A DNA stretch of 64,000 bases from Hyphomicrobiales bacterium (GCA_019075905.1 JAGXAM010000009.1:62001-126000); one strand, 5' to 3'; shown: positions 27,780-36,564, numbered from the stretch's first letter. Made by a program: numbers and translations. The notes: generated by a model not told the origin, from the sequence alone.

Positions 27780-28499
27780 ATGACCAATGTCGTGATCAGC
27801 CAGCCGATGTTCTTCCCCTGGCGTGGCTTTTTCGAGCAATTGGCGCTGGCGGATGTCTATATTTATCTGGATGACGCGCAATTTTCCAAGGGGTCGTTCA
27901 CCAATCGCGTCCGCATCAAGCGCGGCGCCGCGCTGGAATGGCTGACCGTTGCGCTTGCGGACAAAGGGACATTCACGCCGATCAATCAACTGCGGGCCGC
28001 CCATCCGGACTGGCGCAATCAGCATAGAGCCCAGGTGCAACGCGCCCTGGCAGGCGCAAAGCACCTCGACCGCGCCATCGGCCTGATGGATGCGGCGCAT
28101 CGACATGAAAACCTCTGCGATGCGCTGATTGAAAGCTCGGAGGTCATAGCCGCCCACCTGAAGATTGGCGCGAACCGGCAGGTGTTGCGTTCCAGCGAGA
28201 TGCAAAGCGCCGGATCGTCCTGGCGTCGCGTTCTGGACCAGGTCAAATCCGTTGGCGGGACGCATTACATCACCGGCCATGGCGCGGCGCATTACCTTGA
28301 CCATGAAGCCTTTGAAAAGGAAGGCGTGTCAGTAAGTTACATGGATTACGACCTGTCGCCCTATCCGCAAGGCCTGGGGGAATTTTCGCCCTATGTGTCA
28401 ATCCTCGATCTGATAGCGCGTCATAACCAGCCCCTGGAAAAGCTGCGCAGCCAGATTCTCCCGTGGCGCAGCTTCATGGCCTTGAAGGGTTATGGGTGA
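27780..28499 (+). CDS. WbqC family protein
   Basis: A 239-residue protein of the WbqC-like family, found in O-antigen and polysaccharide loci next to sugar aminotransferases. Typical elements are the N-terminal ISQPMFFPWRGFFEQLALAD, DDAQFSKGSFTNRVRIK and YITGHGAAHYLD. It probably modifies the amino sugar made by the neighbouring aminotransferase. Its stop overlaps the convergent methyltransferase by 10 nt. Confidence 0.85.
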   Translation: MTNVVISQPMFFPWRGFFEQLALADVYIYLDDAQFSKGSFTNRVRIKRGAALEWLTVALADKGTFTPINQLRAAHPDWRNQHRAQVQRALAGAKHLDRAIGLMDAAHRHENLCDALIESSEVIAAHLKIGANRQVLRSSEMQSAGSSWRRVLDQVKSVGGTHYITGHGAAHYLDHEAFEKEGVSVSYMDYDLSPYPQGLGEFSPYVSILDLIARHNQPLEKLRSQILPWRSFMALKGYG

Positions 28500-29122
28500 T
28501 AGACGTGCACCGTGAATTCGAACGGCAGATAAGCATTTTCAAGGCGCAGTTTTGAGGAAAGATTGGTCTGGCAGAAGCTTAATATTTCAATCGGATTTCG
28601 GTAGAACAATTTTGGATCGAAAAAGTTCACCCGGCTGCTCATCATATTGAAGGCAATGCCTTTGCGCGCCAGTTGGAACATTTTTGTCATGAGCGCGAAG
28701 CAGTATTTTTCCATATCGAGCAGGCTGGCATGATGCTTGAACGTCATGATGCCGTTGCACACGACGTAATCGTAGGTTTCGTGCCATTCTGTTTCCAAAA
28801 AATCCCCGGCCACGAATAGACTGTCGGGGTGCAGCGCACGGGCGTGGGTGATCATGTCTCCAACGAGATCATTGCCAGTGTAGTCAAGCTTGAGCTCCAG
28901 CGCGTGCGCACGGGTCAACAGCGCGCCATAGCCGCATCCCACGTCCAGCAGGCTGACGGATTCGGCCCTGTCCTGTTCCGTCACCACCTTGAGCATCATG
29001 TCCTGACGCAGTTCGGCGCGATCTTCGTGAACCCAGTCCACGCCTTTCGCGTTGGGTCCGTGCTCACGGATTTTGCCGGAATAATGTTCAACGAATCCAG
29101 CGGTGATGCTTTCGCGTGACAT
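28490..29122 (-). CDS. Class I SAM-dependent methyltransferase
   Basis: A 210-residue methyltransferase with the SAM-binding motif LLDVGCGYGALLTRA (about residue 60), an acidic TGNDLVGDMI second strand and DYVVCNGIMTFKHH. Substrate is unknown; its position in a glycan locus suggests a sugar or lipid acceptor. A GGAG site 7 nt before the ATG at 29122 defines the start; a TTG at 29128 is less likely. It is the last gene of the minus-strand group. Confidence 0.8.
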   Translation of the reverse strand: MSRESITAGFVEHYSGKIREHGPNAKGVDWVHEDRAELRQDMMLKVVTEQDRAESVSLLDVGCGYGALLTRAHALELKLDYTGNDLVGDMITHARALHPDSLFVAGDFLETEWHETYDYVVCNGIMTFKHHASLLDMEKYCFALMTKMFQLARKGIAFNMMSSRVNFFDPKLFYRNPIEILSFCQTNLSSKLRLENAYLPFEFTVHVYHP

Positions 29123-29185
29123 GGTCAACTCCAGGGTGCGCAGTCTTAAGGTTGTGGCAAGTTTGCGCGCCGAATTCGGTTCGCG

Positions 29186-30013
29186 TCAGCTGGCCGCGAG
29201 CGCGCGTAGGTAGCCAAACCGCTCGAAATCTTCGCGATAGGCCGCAAATATCATGTCTGCCTGTTGCTGGCTGAGCGAAGCCCGCGCGCCGCCGGGCTGC
29301 TTGACATTGTGGACACGGACTTTGGCCCTGTCCGCGGCGCGGAGCCTTTGCAGAATGGCGCCAAGGTCAGCGTCCAATGTTTCAACACGGCCAATGACAT
29401 CGGGCGCGGCCGCGCCTTGCGGCACCATGGTCGACATCAGTTGCCAATGACCGTTTATCCCGGCTTTGGCGGTGTTGCAGGCCAATGTCACAAAATCGGC
29501 GAGCGGCAGTGGCCGGGTTTGATCCAATTGTTCAGGAACCAGACCGCCGCGACGCAGCACGTCTCTTGAGCGGCGATCAAGCCTGACGGGTTGCGCGGAG
29601 AACTTGTCAACCCAGCAGGAAACAAGCCGGCGGTAAGGATTGCGCACAAATGTCAGTTTCAGCACGTCCGGGCTCGTGGCCATGGCGTAAAAATGCTCCA
29701 GCCCGAGTTCGCGCGGGCCCTTGATGCCGCTGCGCTTGCGATCGTGAGCCACATGTTCATCGGCCAATGAAAGGCCGCTGTCGGCTTCGGCAAGAGTCGC
29801 CAGAACCGTGGATGAACCAGCCTTGGGCACTTCGTAATAGATGGCTTTCAACCGCTCGAACACATGGAAGGAATGGGTTGGCGACATGCAGTCGGCTTCG
29901 AGGTTCCGGTAAAAGGCTACCGCCTCCGGATGACGGGCCGCCAACTGCCGATCCGCCATGGCCGTCAGGCTGCGCCGCGCCGTGCCTTTCACATATCCAC
30001 CAAAACCAAACAT
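29186..30013 (-). CDS. Sulfotransferase family protein
   Basis: A 275-residue protein of the sulfotransferase family 2 type (carbohydrate sulfotransferase fold). It would transfer sulfate from PAPS to a glycan hydroxyl. The 5'-phosphosulfate loop is YYEVPKAGSSTVLATLA (about residues 59-75) and the 3'-phosphate-binding segment is LTFVRNPYRRLVSCWVDKF. Bacterial sulfotransferases of this kind decorate capsules, Nod factors or lipopolysaccharide. It lies between a methyltransferase and a glycosyltransferase, which supports a role in glycan decoration. Confidence 0.82.
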   Translation of the reverse strand: MFGFGGYVKGTARRSLTAMADRQLAARHPEAVAFYRNLEADCMSPTHSFHVFERLKAIYYEVPKAGSSTVLATLAEADSGLSLADEHVAHDRKRSGIKGPRELGLEHFYAMATSPDVLKLTFVRNPYRRLVSCWVDKFSAQPVRLDRRSRDVLRRGGLVPEQLDQTRPLPLADFVTLACNTAKAGINGHWQLMSTMVPQGAAAPDVIGRVETLDADLGAILQRLRAADRAKVRVHNVKQPGGARASLSQQQADMIFAAYREDFERFGYLRALAAS

Positions 30014-30031
30014 GATAGCTTCCGTTGCTGA

Positions 30032-30865
30032 TCAGCCAATAATAGCGCGGCGCAGCAACCGCGTCATGCGGAAAGTGTGGCGATGCGCGTCGAGCGACAG
30101 ACGCGCCTTGAGATAGAGATGCTCGCGCGCCGGCAGCGCCGCCTCATCGACGCGCCTTGCGCAGAACCTCACATAATCGCGAAATATCGCGCGCTCCACC
30201 GCCGGGGCCGCCGGCGTCCGGCCCCGGGCAAAGCCGGTGCGCTGCATGAACCAGGTTTCATTGGTCAGAAACACGCATGGCTTGATCAGGAAGGGGTAAA
30301 GCATCAGATGGTCGCCCGCCCACTCGTGGGGGTATGCGATCTGGCATTGCCGAAAGACCGGCATCACCGCCTCGCGCCGGTACAGGCCATAAAACCATTG
30401 CGCGCGCACGCCGGCCAGCAATTGCCGGCGCGCTCGCGCCGGGTCCGCCGCCAGCGCCGGGGTCGGGAAGCGCCGCTCGCGGCCAGAGCTGACGTTGAGC
30501 GTGCGCGCCTCGCAGGCCGCCAGTTGCGCTTGCGGGTGCGCGTCGAGGCCCCGCGCCAGCGCTTCGATGAAATTGTCCGCCGCATAATCATCATAGGCGC
30601 GCCATGCGAAATAGGGGCTTTGCGACAGCGTCAGGCAGCGCGCGAAATTGTCCCAGGCCGAAATGGTTTCATCCAGCGCCGCCATGCGAAAGCGCCGGTC
30701 GCGGGCGACGAATTCCTCGGCAATCGCACGGCTGTCATCGGTGCTGCCATTCTCGCAAATGAGCACCTCAAAATCATCATAAGTCTGGCGCGCGAGGCTC
30801 TCCAGCCCCTCGCGCAGCAGGTGCGCGCCATTATAAAGCGGCATGCCGATGGTGACTTTAGGCAT
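30032..30865 (-). CDS. Family 2 glycosyltransferase
   Basis: A 277-residue inverting GT-A glycosyltransferase. The N-terminal VTIGMPLYNGAHLLREGLES and LICENGSTDDS form the nucleotide-sugar site, and WRAYDDYAADNF holds the metal-binding aspartates. No membrane helix is evident, so it probably acts at the cytoplasmic face. The ATG at 30865 overlaps the end of the GT17 gene (ATGCCTAA), showing coupling. Donor and acceptor cannot be told. Confidence 0.88.
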   Translation of the reverse strand: MPKVTIGMPLYNGAHLLREGLESLARQTYDDFEVLICENGSTDDSRAIAEEFVARDRRFRMAALDETISAWDNFARCLTLSQSPYFAWRAYDDYAADNFIEALARGLDAHPQAQLAACEARTLNVSSGRERRFPTPALAADPARARRQLLAGVRAQWFYGLYRREAVMPVFRQCQIAYPHEWAGDHLMLYPFLIKPCVFLTNETWFMQRTGFARGRTPAAPAVERAIFRDYVRFCARRVDEAALPAREHLYLKARLSLDAHRHTFRMTRLLRRAIIG

Positions 30866-31775
30866 GGGACATCTGTTCAAGCTTTGCATCCTCCCGCAGG
30901 TCGAGAAGATGCGCGAAACGCTGCGGATGGCTGGCGACGATGGCGGGCATGTCGGATAGCGGGGTGACTTCGACCGGCAAGCCATCGGAGTCGCGGCGCT
31001 GTTCCATCAATCCCGCTATTCTGGCGGTAAAGGCTTCCGGCCTGTCATCCCAGCCATATTCGGCTTTCCAATCATGGGCGTAGGCTTTCACCTTGTCGTG
31101 CATCATCTCGGGCGATTTGACCGATGTGAAATGCCAGGCGCCCTTCAACACGACGCGGCGGGACAGCACGGCATGAAACACCCGCAGGGAATAAAACCAC
31201 CAGGCCAGCACTTCCAGCCGCGGCGGCATGCTGCGCGAGCGCACCTGCATCAGGCGGCGCACCGCGCGCACATTGCGCAGATATTTGCGCCTGAGCATGC
31301 GCGGGCCGAGCAGCACCCGCCCCCAAGTCGATTGGCAAAGCCAGTTCAGTTTGAACTGATATTCCTTTACGCCGAACATGAACAGGTTCGGGCCGTTGAC
31401 GTCGGACAGGATCGCGAATTTGAGCATTTCCGCGCGGGGAATCTCATCGCAATCCGACAATATGACATAATCATTGGGCCTCGCCTTGGCGAGGCCGCGC
31501 AGCATGGCCTCGCGCTGCCAGTGCTCGCGCACCCAGGGATCGTCGGTTTCGGGGAAATCATCGACCACGACATGAATGAATTTATCGCGGTATTGCGCCC
31601 AGCGCTCGATGTTTTGGGCAAAATTCAGCGGCTTGTCAGCGCCCTTGAAAGTTTTGGTGGCCTCGACGATGACAAAGAAATCGACAACCGGATCAAGCTC
31701 GGCAAAGCGGATGTCGAGCATGTCATATTCATCGAAAAAGATGAAACAGTCATAAACCCTGGGCCGCTCAGTCAT
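30858..31775 (-). CDS. Family 17 glycosyltransferase
   Basis: A 305-residue protein of the GT17 family, whose eukaryotic member is the beta-1,4-mannosyl-glycoprotein N-acetylglucosaminyltransferase that adds bisecting GlcNAc. Characteristic blocks are YDCFIFFDEYDMLDIRFAEL, FFVIVEATKTFKG, HVVVDDFP and the metal-binding ILSDCDEIPR. The start overlaps the upstream FkbM gene (ATGACTGA). In bacteria GT17 enzymes occur in surface polysaccharide loci; the linkage made here is unknown. Confidence 0.87.
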   Translation of the reverse strand: MTERPRVYDCFIFFDEYDMLDIRFAELDPVVDFFVIVEATKTFKGADKPLNFAQNIERWAQYRDKFIHVVVDDFPETDDPWVREHWQREAMLRGLAKARPNDYVILSDCDEIPRAEMLKFAILSDVNGPNLFMFGVKEYQFKLNWLCQSTWGRVLLGPRMLRRKYLRNVRAVRRLMQVRSRSMPPRLEVLAWWFYSLRVFHAVLSRRVVLKGAWHFTSVKSPEMMHDKVKAYAHDWKAEYGWDDRPEAFTARIAGLMEQRRDSDGLPVEVTPLSDMPAIVASHPQRFAHLLDLREDAKLEQMSHA

Positions 31776-32523
31776 GGCCATGGCCACCAGGGGCAGGGCG
31801 CCGGAAAGCCCAGATATTGCCAAAGGAAAGATCGATCTGGAACATCAGCCCCGCGTCGATCATCTGCTTCATGATGGCGCTGGCGGCGACATCGCTGACA
31901 AGGTCGGTGTGCACCTGGATCATCACCGCTCGCAGCATGCCCAGCGGGCAGGTGGGCACGACTTCGGCCTCCGCGCCCTCGATATCCATGATCAGGACGT
32001 CGGGCCTCACTTCGGCGAAAATGCGGGCAGCAGCGTCAGCCGGCGCCTCGATGGCGCGGCTGCCGCGCGTCGCGTCGGCGCCTGACGAGATGATATCGCT
32101 GTTGACATGAAAAGTCAGGGTGCCGTCTTGCGTGCCGATCGCCCGGTTGCGCAGGTCGACATTGAAATGATTGGCCTGCAGATTGGCCGCGAGCAGGGCA
32201 AAAGTGTCGGGCGCAGCTTCATAGGACACGATATTGCCGGCGCCGACGATGCGCGCGGCGGTAATGGTCACCAACCCGAGTCCGGCGCCGAGCTCCAGCA
32301 CACGGTCGCCCGGCTGCAGCAGCGCTTCGGCCACCATGCGTTTCGGGGTTTCATAAACGCCGCGCAGCATCTGCGAGCGAATGCGCCGGTCAGTGTCGCT
32401 GCCGGGCAGGTTGAGCGTAATTCCGTCCTGCACAACCCTTTTCGGGGCGCTGATCGCCCGCCACGCCGCCAGCAGCTGCGGCGCCCGCAAGGCCTTCTGC
32501 CGATGGTGATAATTCACAGTCAT
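31768..32523 (-). CDS. FkbM family methyltransferase
   Basis: A 251-residue SAM-dependent O-methyltransferase of the FkbM family, often used to methylate sugars. VLELGAGLGLVTITAAR is the SAM loop (about residue 77), YEAAPDTFALL the acidic strand, and DVLIMDIEGAEAEV the family signature. The ATG at 32523 is chosen over an upstream extension that would enter the divergent Fur-family gene region. It is the first gene of the minus-strand glycan operon, coupled to GT17 by an 8-nt overlap. Confidence 0.87.
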   Translation of the reverse strand: MTVNYHHRQKALRAPQLLAAWRAISAPKRVVQDGITLNLPGSDTDRRIRSQMLRGVYETPKRMVAEALLQPGDRVLELGAGLGLVTITAARIVGAGNIVSYEAAPDTFALLAANLQANHFNVDLRNRAIGTQDGTLTFHVNSDIISSGADATRGSRAIEAPADAAARIFAEVRPDVLIMDIEGAEAEVVPTCPLGMLRAVMIQVHTDLVSDVAASAIMKQMIDAGLMFQIDLSFGNIWAFRRPAPGGHGHD

Positions 32524-32677
32524 GCGCGACCGAACCCTTCGTCTTGTTGCGCGTGGACATAGCGCAATGCCGCAGGATTGGCAAAAGGCCCGAGCGCCCA
32601 TTTTGCAAGTAACTTGCAAAACTTGTGGCCGACGCCTATGTGGCTCTCGGGTTATCCTTTATGAGGCAACGGGCGGC

Positions 32678-33064
32678 ATGGCGCGACCGGCTAAATGGTC
32701 TGACAAGGTTCTGGCGGCGCTGGCCGCGACCCCGAGCCATGGCCTGACGCTGGAGGAATTGCGCGCCGACATCGGCCGGCAGGGCCAGGAGCCGGAATTT
32801 TCGGCGCTGTTTCGCGCGGTCGAGCAACTGGTCGCTTATGGCACGGTGCGGCGCGTGGCCATTGCCGGCCGCGCTGCCCGTCACGAACTCGCCGGCCAGC
32901 ATCACGATCATCTGCTCTGCACCGCCTGTGACCGGCTGGTGCCGGTCGGCTGCCTTGCCGCGAAGCTCGATCTCGCCGGGCTGGAACATGCCACCGGCTT
33001 CGCGCTGGCGGCGCATGATATCGTCCTGCCCGGCCTTTGCCCGGCCTGCCGGGGCGCGCCATGA
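32678..33064 (+). CDS. Fur family metal-dependent transcriptional regulator
   Basis: A 128-residue winged-helix repressor of the Fur superfamily. The DNA-binding half ends near residue 65, and the dimerisation half shows HHDHLLCTACDRLVPV and a terminal CPAC, giving the two CxxC zinc pairs. The sensed metal cannot be decided; Zur- or Nur-like roles are possible because the next gene, overlapping by 4 nt, encodes a membrane protein with a Ni/Co-transporter-like histidine motif. Confidence 0.8.
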   Translation: MARPAKWSDKVLAALAATPSHGLTLEELRADIGRQGQEPEFSALFRAVEQLVAYGTVRRVAIAGRAARHELAGQHHDHLLCTACDRLVPVGCLAAKLDLAGLEHATGFALAAHDIVLPGLCPACRGAP

Positions 33065-33921
33065 TCAACCTCTGGAACCCCATCCATGTCTCGGTGCCGG
33101 TCGATCTGCTGACGGCCTTTCTGCTCGGCATCGTCCATGGCATCACCCCTGACGAGCACACCTGGCCGATCACCTTTGCCTATGCGGTCGGGGCCTATTC
33201 CACCTGGCGCGGCATGCGCGCCGGCTTCCTGTTTTCCGCCGCCTTCACGCTGCAGCGGGCGCTGGCCAGCGAATTGGCCTGGGCGGGGCTGTCGCGCTTC
33301 ATCGAGCGCCCCGGCTTTGAAATCATTGTTTATTTCGTGGTCGGCACGGTCATGGTGATTTCCGCCTGGATGATCGCCTCCGGCAAGGCGGCGCCGCACC
33401 TGCACATCGGCCACAATTCCGGCAGCCATGACAGTGACCTGCATGATCCGCGCTGGTGGCTGCCGCTTTTGCACGGCTTCATTGCCGGCTGGGGCATGGG
33501 TGCCTTTGCCGCGATTCTTTATGGCGTGCTCGCCCCCGCCATGCCCGATGCCATGCTCGGCTTCGCGCCCGGTCTGGCCTTTGGCCTCGGCACCATGGTC
33601 ACGCAGATCGCCATTGGCGGGCTGGTTGGTGCTTGGGCGGCCCGCGCCCGGCTCGCGCCCGAGCAATTGCGCCAGATCGCCCTTGCCAGCGCCGCCCGCA
33701 CATTGGCCTGGGGCGGCGCCGGGCTGGTGCTGGTCGGCGCGCTCAACCTGTTGGTCCCGAAATGGGCCGGGCTGCACTGGAACACCGGGCTGCATATCCA
33801 CAACCTGCACACCATCGACCTGCCGATGATCATTCTGATCACGGTGATCTTTGTCGCCGGTGTTGGCGGCTTCGTGCGCGATGCCCGCGCCACTGCGCGC
33901 CGCATCGCCCGCCCGGCCTAG
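33061..33921 (+). CDS. Polytopic membrane protein, candidate metal-ion transporter
   Basis: A 286-residue protein with about seven hydrophobic segments. An early helix contains HGITPDEHTWP, which resembles the HX4DH signature of nickel/cobalt transporters. The loop PHLHIGHNSGSHDSDLHD is histidine-rich, as in metal carriers. The gene overlaps the Fur-family regulator (ATGA), so the pair is likely a metal-responsive unit. The exact family is uncertain, and uptake versus efflux cannot be told. Confidence 0.65.
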   Translation: MINLWNPIHVSVPVDLLTAFLLGIVHGITPDEHTWPITFAYAVGAYSTWRGMRAGFLFSAAFTLQRALASELAWAGLSRFIERPGFEIIVYFVVGTVMVISAWMIASGKAAPHLHIGHNSGSHDSDLHDPRWWLPLLHGFIAGWGMGAFAAILYGVLAPAMPDAMLGFAPGLAFGLGTMVTQIAIGGLVGAWAARARLAPEQLRQIALASAARTLAWGGAGLVLVGALNLLVPKWAGLHWNTGLHIHNLHTIDLPMIILITVIFVAGVGGFVRDARATARRIARPA

Positions 33922-33922
33922 G

Positions 33923-34135
33923 TTATTTCTTTTTCAGATATTTGCTGAGCGAGGGCACGCCGGCCTTTTTCAGCACGTCGCCGAGCTTGTCATGGTCGGC
34001 AAAACCCGGGGCGAAATTCTTGCCATAGGTCTGGCGCAGCGTGCTCACCAGCGTATTGTCATGCTTGCGTTCGATTTTGCCGGATTTGTCGCGATGGCGA
34101 CCATCAAGGCCGGCATGATTTTTGGTCTCGGACAT
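33923..34135 (-). CDS. Small conserved basic protein
   Basis: A 70-residue, highly charged protein with NHAGLDGRHRDKSGKIERKH near the start and a C-terminal helix ending SLSKYLKKK. Proteins with this GRHRDK-and-LRxTYG pattern are found widely in alphaproteobacteria without known function. The ATG at 34135 has GGAG 6 nt upstream. It is convergent with the transporter gene and separated from it by one base. Confidence 0.7.
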   Translation of the reverse strand: MSETKNHAGLDGRHRDKSGKIERKHDNTLVSTLRQTYGKNFAPGFADHDKLGDVLKKAGVPSLSKYLKKK

Positions 34136-34492
34136 TATCATCTCCAATGGTTGAATTGGTGTATGAAAGGCCCGTCAATCGGTGCATATCTCAATGGTTG
34201 CGTCAAGATTACAGACGCCAGCGGCTCTCGTCTGCCGCCATGGTTGAGGCGGCTGCAAACTATGGGTGCATGCCACTAATGTTTGGGAATAAGCTGCTGT
34301 ATTGCGTATGCTGCGTCATGAAAATACGAACAGTCCCGAGAAATGCAAGTATAAATATCGCCTGAGATCCATGAATACAGACATAATCGGCTTGTGAATG
34401 TTTATCAATACAAAGGCGCCTGCAACGTTGGGCCAGGCGCCGGCATCTATGGCCTCAAAATCAGGGCTTTGACATGATCTTCCGCAGGTGAA
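34136..34492. other. Non-coding interval with terminator
   Basis: About 355 nt of comparatively AT-rich sequence between two minus-strand genes. It contains the terminator of the acyl carrier protein gene at its right end and presumably the promoter of the small basic protein at its left end. No credible gene is seen. Confidence 0.6.
34404..34441 (-). terminator. Rho-independent terminator of the acyl carrier protein gene
   Basis: On the minus strand GGCGCCTG pairs perfectly with CAGGCGCC around an 11-nt loop and is followed by TTTGTATT. It starts about 50 nt after the stop codon of the acyl carrier protein gene. Confidence 0.75.
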
Positions 34493-34768
34493 CTAGGCGG
34501 CGTGGCTTTTGGGCGTGAGTTGAGCGAGGCTGTCGACAATGGCTTGAAGTGTGGAAAAGCTGCGTCGGTTGAGCATGGTCGAGGGAAAAACCACATCGAA
34601 CTCGCTTTCCAGCGACAGCATCATCTGCACGGCGTTGAAGGATGTCAGCCCCGAGGCATATAAATCCTGGTCCATGGCGACGTTCTGCGGGTCGCTGATT
34701 CGGGTATGGCGGGCCAGAACGCTGCGAACTTTCGCTTCGAGAGCGGCACTATTGTCGAGAACGGACAT
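34493..34768 (-). CDS. Stand-alone acyl carrier protein-like protein
   Basis: A 91-residue carrier protein. The phosphopantetheine site is the serine in DLYASGLTSFNAVQMML (about residue 43), which differs from the DSLD motif of the fatty-acid AcpP. Similar carrier proteins partner with amino acid:carrier-protein ligases or specialised acyl systems in alphaproteobacteria. No ligase, ketosynthase or transferase lies next to it. It has its own terminator, so it appears to be a single-gene unit. Confidence 0.8.
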   Translation of the reverse strand: MSVLDNSAALEAKVRSVLARHTRISDPQNVAMDQDLYASGLTSFNAVQMMLSLESEFDVVFPSTMLNRRSFSTLQAIVDSLAQLTPKSHAA

Positions 34769-34906
34769 AAATCACCTTGGCAAAGGATGCAGACATTTGC
34801 GCTACATGGCGCAACGACCCTTAACAAGCTGGTAACAATGGCCGTTTTGTGCCGTGTTTATGGCGTTGTGGTTACGAAGCTCTCACCATTGCGTGAAGGC
34901 GCCCTC

Positions 34907-36145
34907 TCAGGCGCGCAGCAGGGCCTTCAAGGGCCGCCCGCTATCGGCCAGCACGGAAGGGTCGATCACGGCGGCGCGTTCCACCAGCATTTCAGCAATC
35001 CGCATGTCGCGGCCGATCTGGCTGATGGTGCCAAGGCCGCTGGCGCCTGTCAGCCTGCCGGCATCATCAAGATCAAACAGGATCAGCCCTTCGCCCGGCG
35101 TCCCGCGCCGGACCTGAACGCCCTTGTGCAGATTGAGCCCGCAAATTTGCAAATGCAGATCATATTGATCCGACCAGAACCAGGGCAGGGCATGAAACGG
35201 CGTGCCCACGCCGGTCATCGCCTGCGCAGCGTGACGCCCCTGCGCCTGCGCATTGCGCCATGATTCCAGCCGCAGCCGCGCCATGTCATAGCGTGCATGC
35301 AGGAAGGCGCAGCAATCCCCGGCAGCAAAGATCGCCGGATCGGAAGTTTGCAACCGCTCGTCAACGGCAATGCCATTGCTGATGGCCAGCCCGGCTTCCG
35401 CCGCCAGCGCCGTCTCGGGCTCGGCCCCGACGCCGGCAATCAGATGGTCAAACGCAAAACCCCTGCCATCGGCAAGTGTCACCTGCAGGGCGGCGCCCGC
35501 CCGCGCGACATCGACGAGCGCCACGCCGGTCATGAGCATCACGCCCTCGCTGACGTGGCGCCGGGCGATCAGCGCCGCCAGCTCTTCGGGCACCGCCCGC
35601 GCCAGAATGCGTGGCGCCAGTTCGAACACCGTGACCTCGCAGCCGAGCTTGCGCGCGCTCGCCGCCAGTTCCAGCCCGATGAAGCCCGCGCCGATAATGC
35701 CGATGCGGGCAGGGGGCTGCACGAGGGCCCGCAAGGTGAACGCATCCGCCATCGTGCGCAGGTAATGCACCGGCACATCGCCCGCTCCCGGCAGCCGCAG
35801 CCGCCGTGCGCGCGCGCCGGTGGCGATCAGCGCCTGATCATAGGAATGGGTCGTGCCATCGGAGGCAATCACCTGCCTGCTGGCCCGCTCCAGGCGCAGC
35901 GCCGTGCAACCGCGACGCACGCCAATATTGGCGGTTTCAAGCCCGGCGGCGCCGCCAATCGGCGTCGGCGCCATGGAATCGTCCATCAGAAAGGCCTTGG
36001 AGAGCGGCGGTCGCTCATAGGGTGCCTCGGCCTCGGCGCCGAGCAGGGTAATGGTGCCGGCATGGCCGCGCGCCCGCAATTCCAGCGCCGCCGCGACCCC
36101 GGCCTCGCCGGCGCCGATGATGACGATTCGATCATTCAAAGGCAA
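34907..36145 (-). CDS. FAD-dependent ferredoxin reductase (MocF-like)
   Basis: A 412-residue pyridine-nucleotide-disulfide-type oxidoreductase of the ferredoxin/rubredoxin reductase family. It has the FAD motif IVIIGAGEAGVAAALEL at the start, the NAD motif IGIIGAGFIGLELAA (about residue 150) and the FAD-contacting IFAAGDCC. It would pass electrons from NAD(P)H to the Rieske ferredoxin encoded just upstream. Its TTG start overlaps the end of that gene; a TTG at 36139 is an alternative. It resembles MocF of rhizopine catabolism, and the adjacent inositol-type transporter supports that context. Confidence 0.82.
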   Translation of the reverse strand: MPLNDRIVIIGAGEAGVAAALELRARGHAGTITLLGAEAEAPYERPPLSKAFLMDDSMAPTPIGGAAGLETANIGVRRGCTALRLERASRQVIASDGTTHSYDQALIATGARARRLRLPGAGDVPVHYLRTMADAFTLRALVQPPARIGIIGAGFIGLELAASARKLGCEVTVFELAPRILARAVPEELAALIARRHVSEGVMLMTGVALVDVARAGAALQVTLADGRGFAFDHLIAGVGAEPETALAAEAGLAISNGIAVDERLQTSDPAIFAAGDCCAFLHARYDMARLRLESWRNAQAQGRHAAQAMTGVGTPFHALPWFWSDQYDLHLQICGLNLHKGVQVRRGTPGEGLILFDLDDAGRLTGASGLGTISQIGRDMRIAEMLVERAAVIDPSVLADSGRPLKALLRA

Positions 36146-36450
36146 ATCTGGATCCGCCCGTCGATGATTCTGGTCGCATAGGTTTTCAGGTCAATGCACA
36201 CCGGCGCCCCCTTGGCGGCCCCGCTGCGCAGGTCAAACCGGCCATTGTGCTTGGGACATTCGATAATGTGGCCCATCACCAGCCCGTCGGCGAGATGCAC
36301 CTGCTCATGGCTGCACAGGCCGTCGGTGGCATAAACCTCATCATCCTCGGTGCGGTAAATCGCAAAGGTGCGGCCCTTATGGTCAAAGCGCGTCACATCT
36401 TCAGGCTCGATCGCGCTGAAGGCGCAAGCATCAATCCAGGTCTCTCCCAT
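36136..36450 (-). CDS. Rieske [2Fe-2S] ferredoxin (MocE-like)
   Basis: A 104-residue Rieske protein. The cluster ligands are CSHEQVHL and CPKHNGRF. Small Rieske proteins of this kind, including MocE of rhizopine degradation, feed electrons to an oxygenase. No terminal oxygenase gene is in the window. GAGGA a few nt before the ATG at 36450 sets the start. It overlaps the reductase gene, and the pair is divergent from the isomerase-transporter operon. Confidence 0.87.
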   Translation of the reverse strand: MGETWIDACAFSAIEPEDVTRFDHKGRTFAIYRTEDDEVYATDGLCSHEQVHLADGLVMGHIIECPKHNGRFDLRSGAAKGAPVCIDLKTYATRIIDGRIQICL

Positions 36451-36564
36451 GTCATCCTCTCTGGCTTTGGCGACAACGCCCCGCCCCGGAGCCCCCGGGG
36501 CCCCTGTCGCGGCATGTCGCTTGATTGACTGACCATGCCAGCATACGCCAGCCGAACATAGAAC

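Noticed and set aside
32522-32677. Upstream extension of the Fur-family gene
   Set aside because: It overlaps the divergent FkbM start region, and the added residues do not match the Fur family. The ATG at 32678 gives a normal-length protein.
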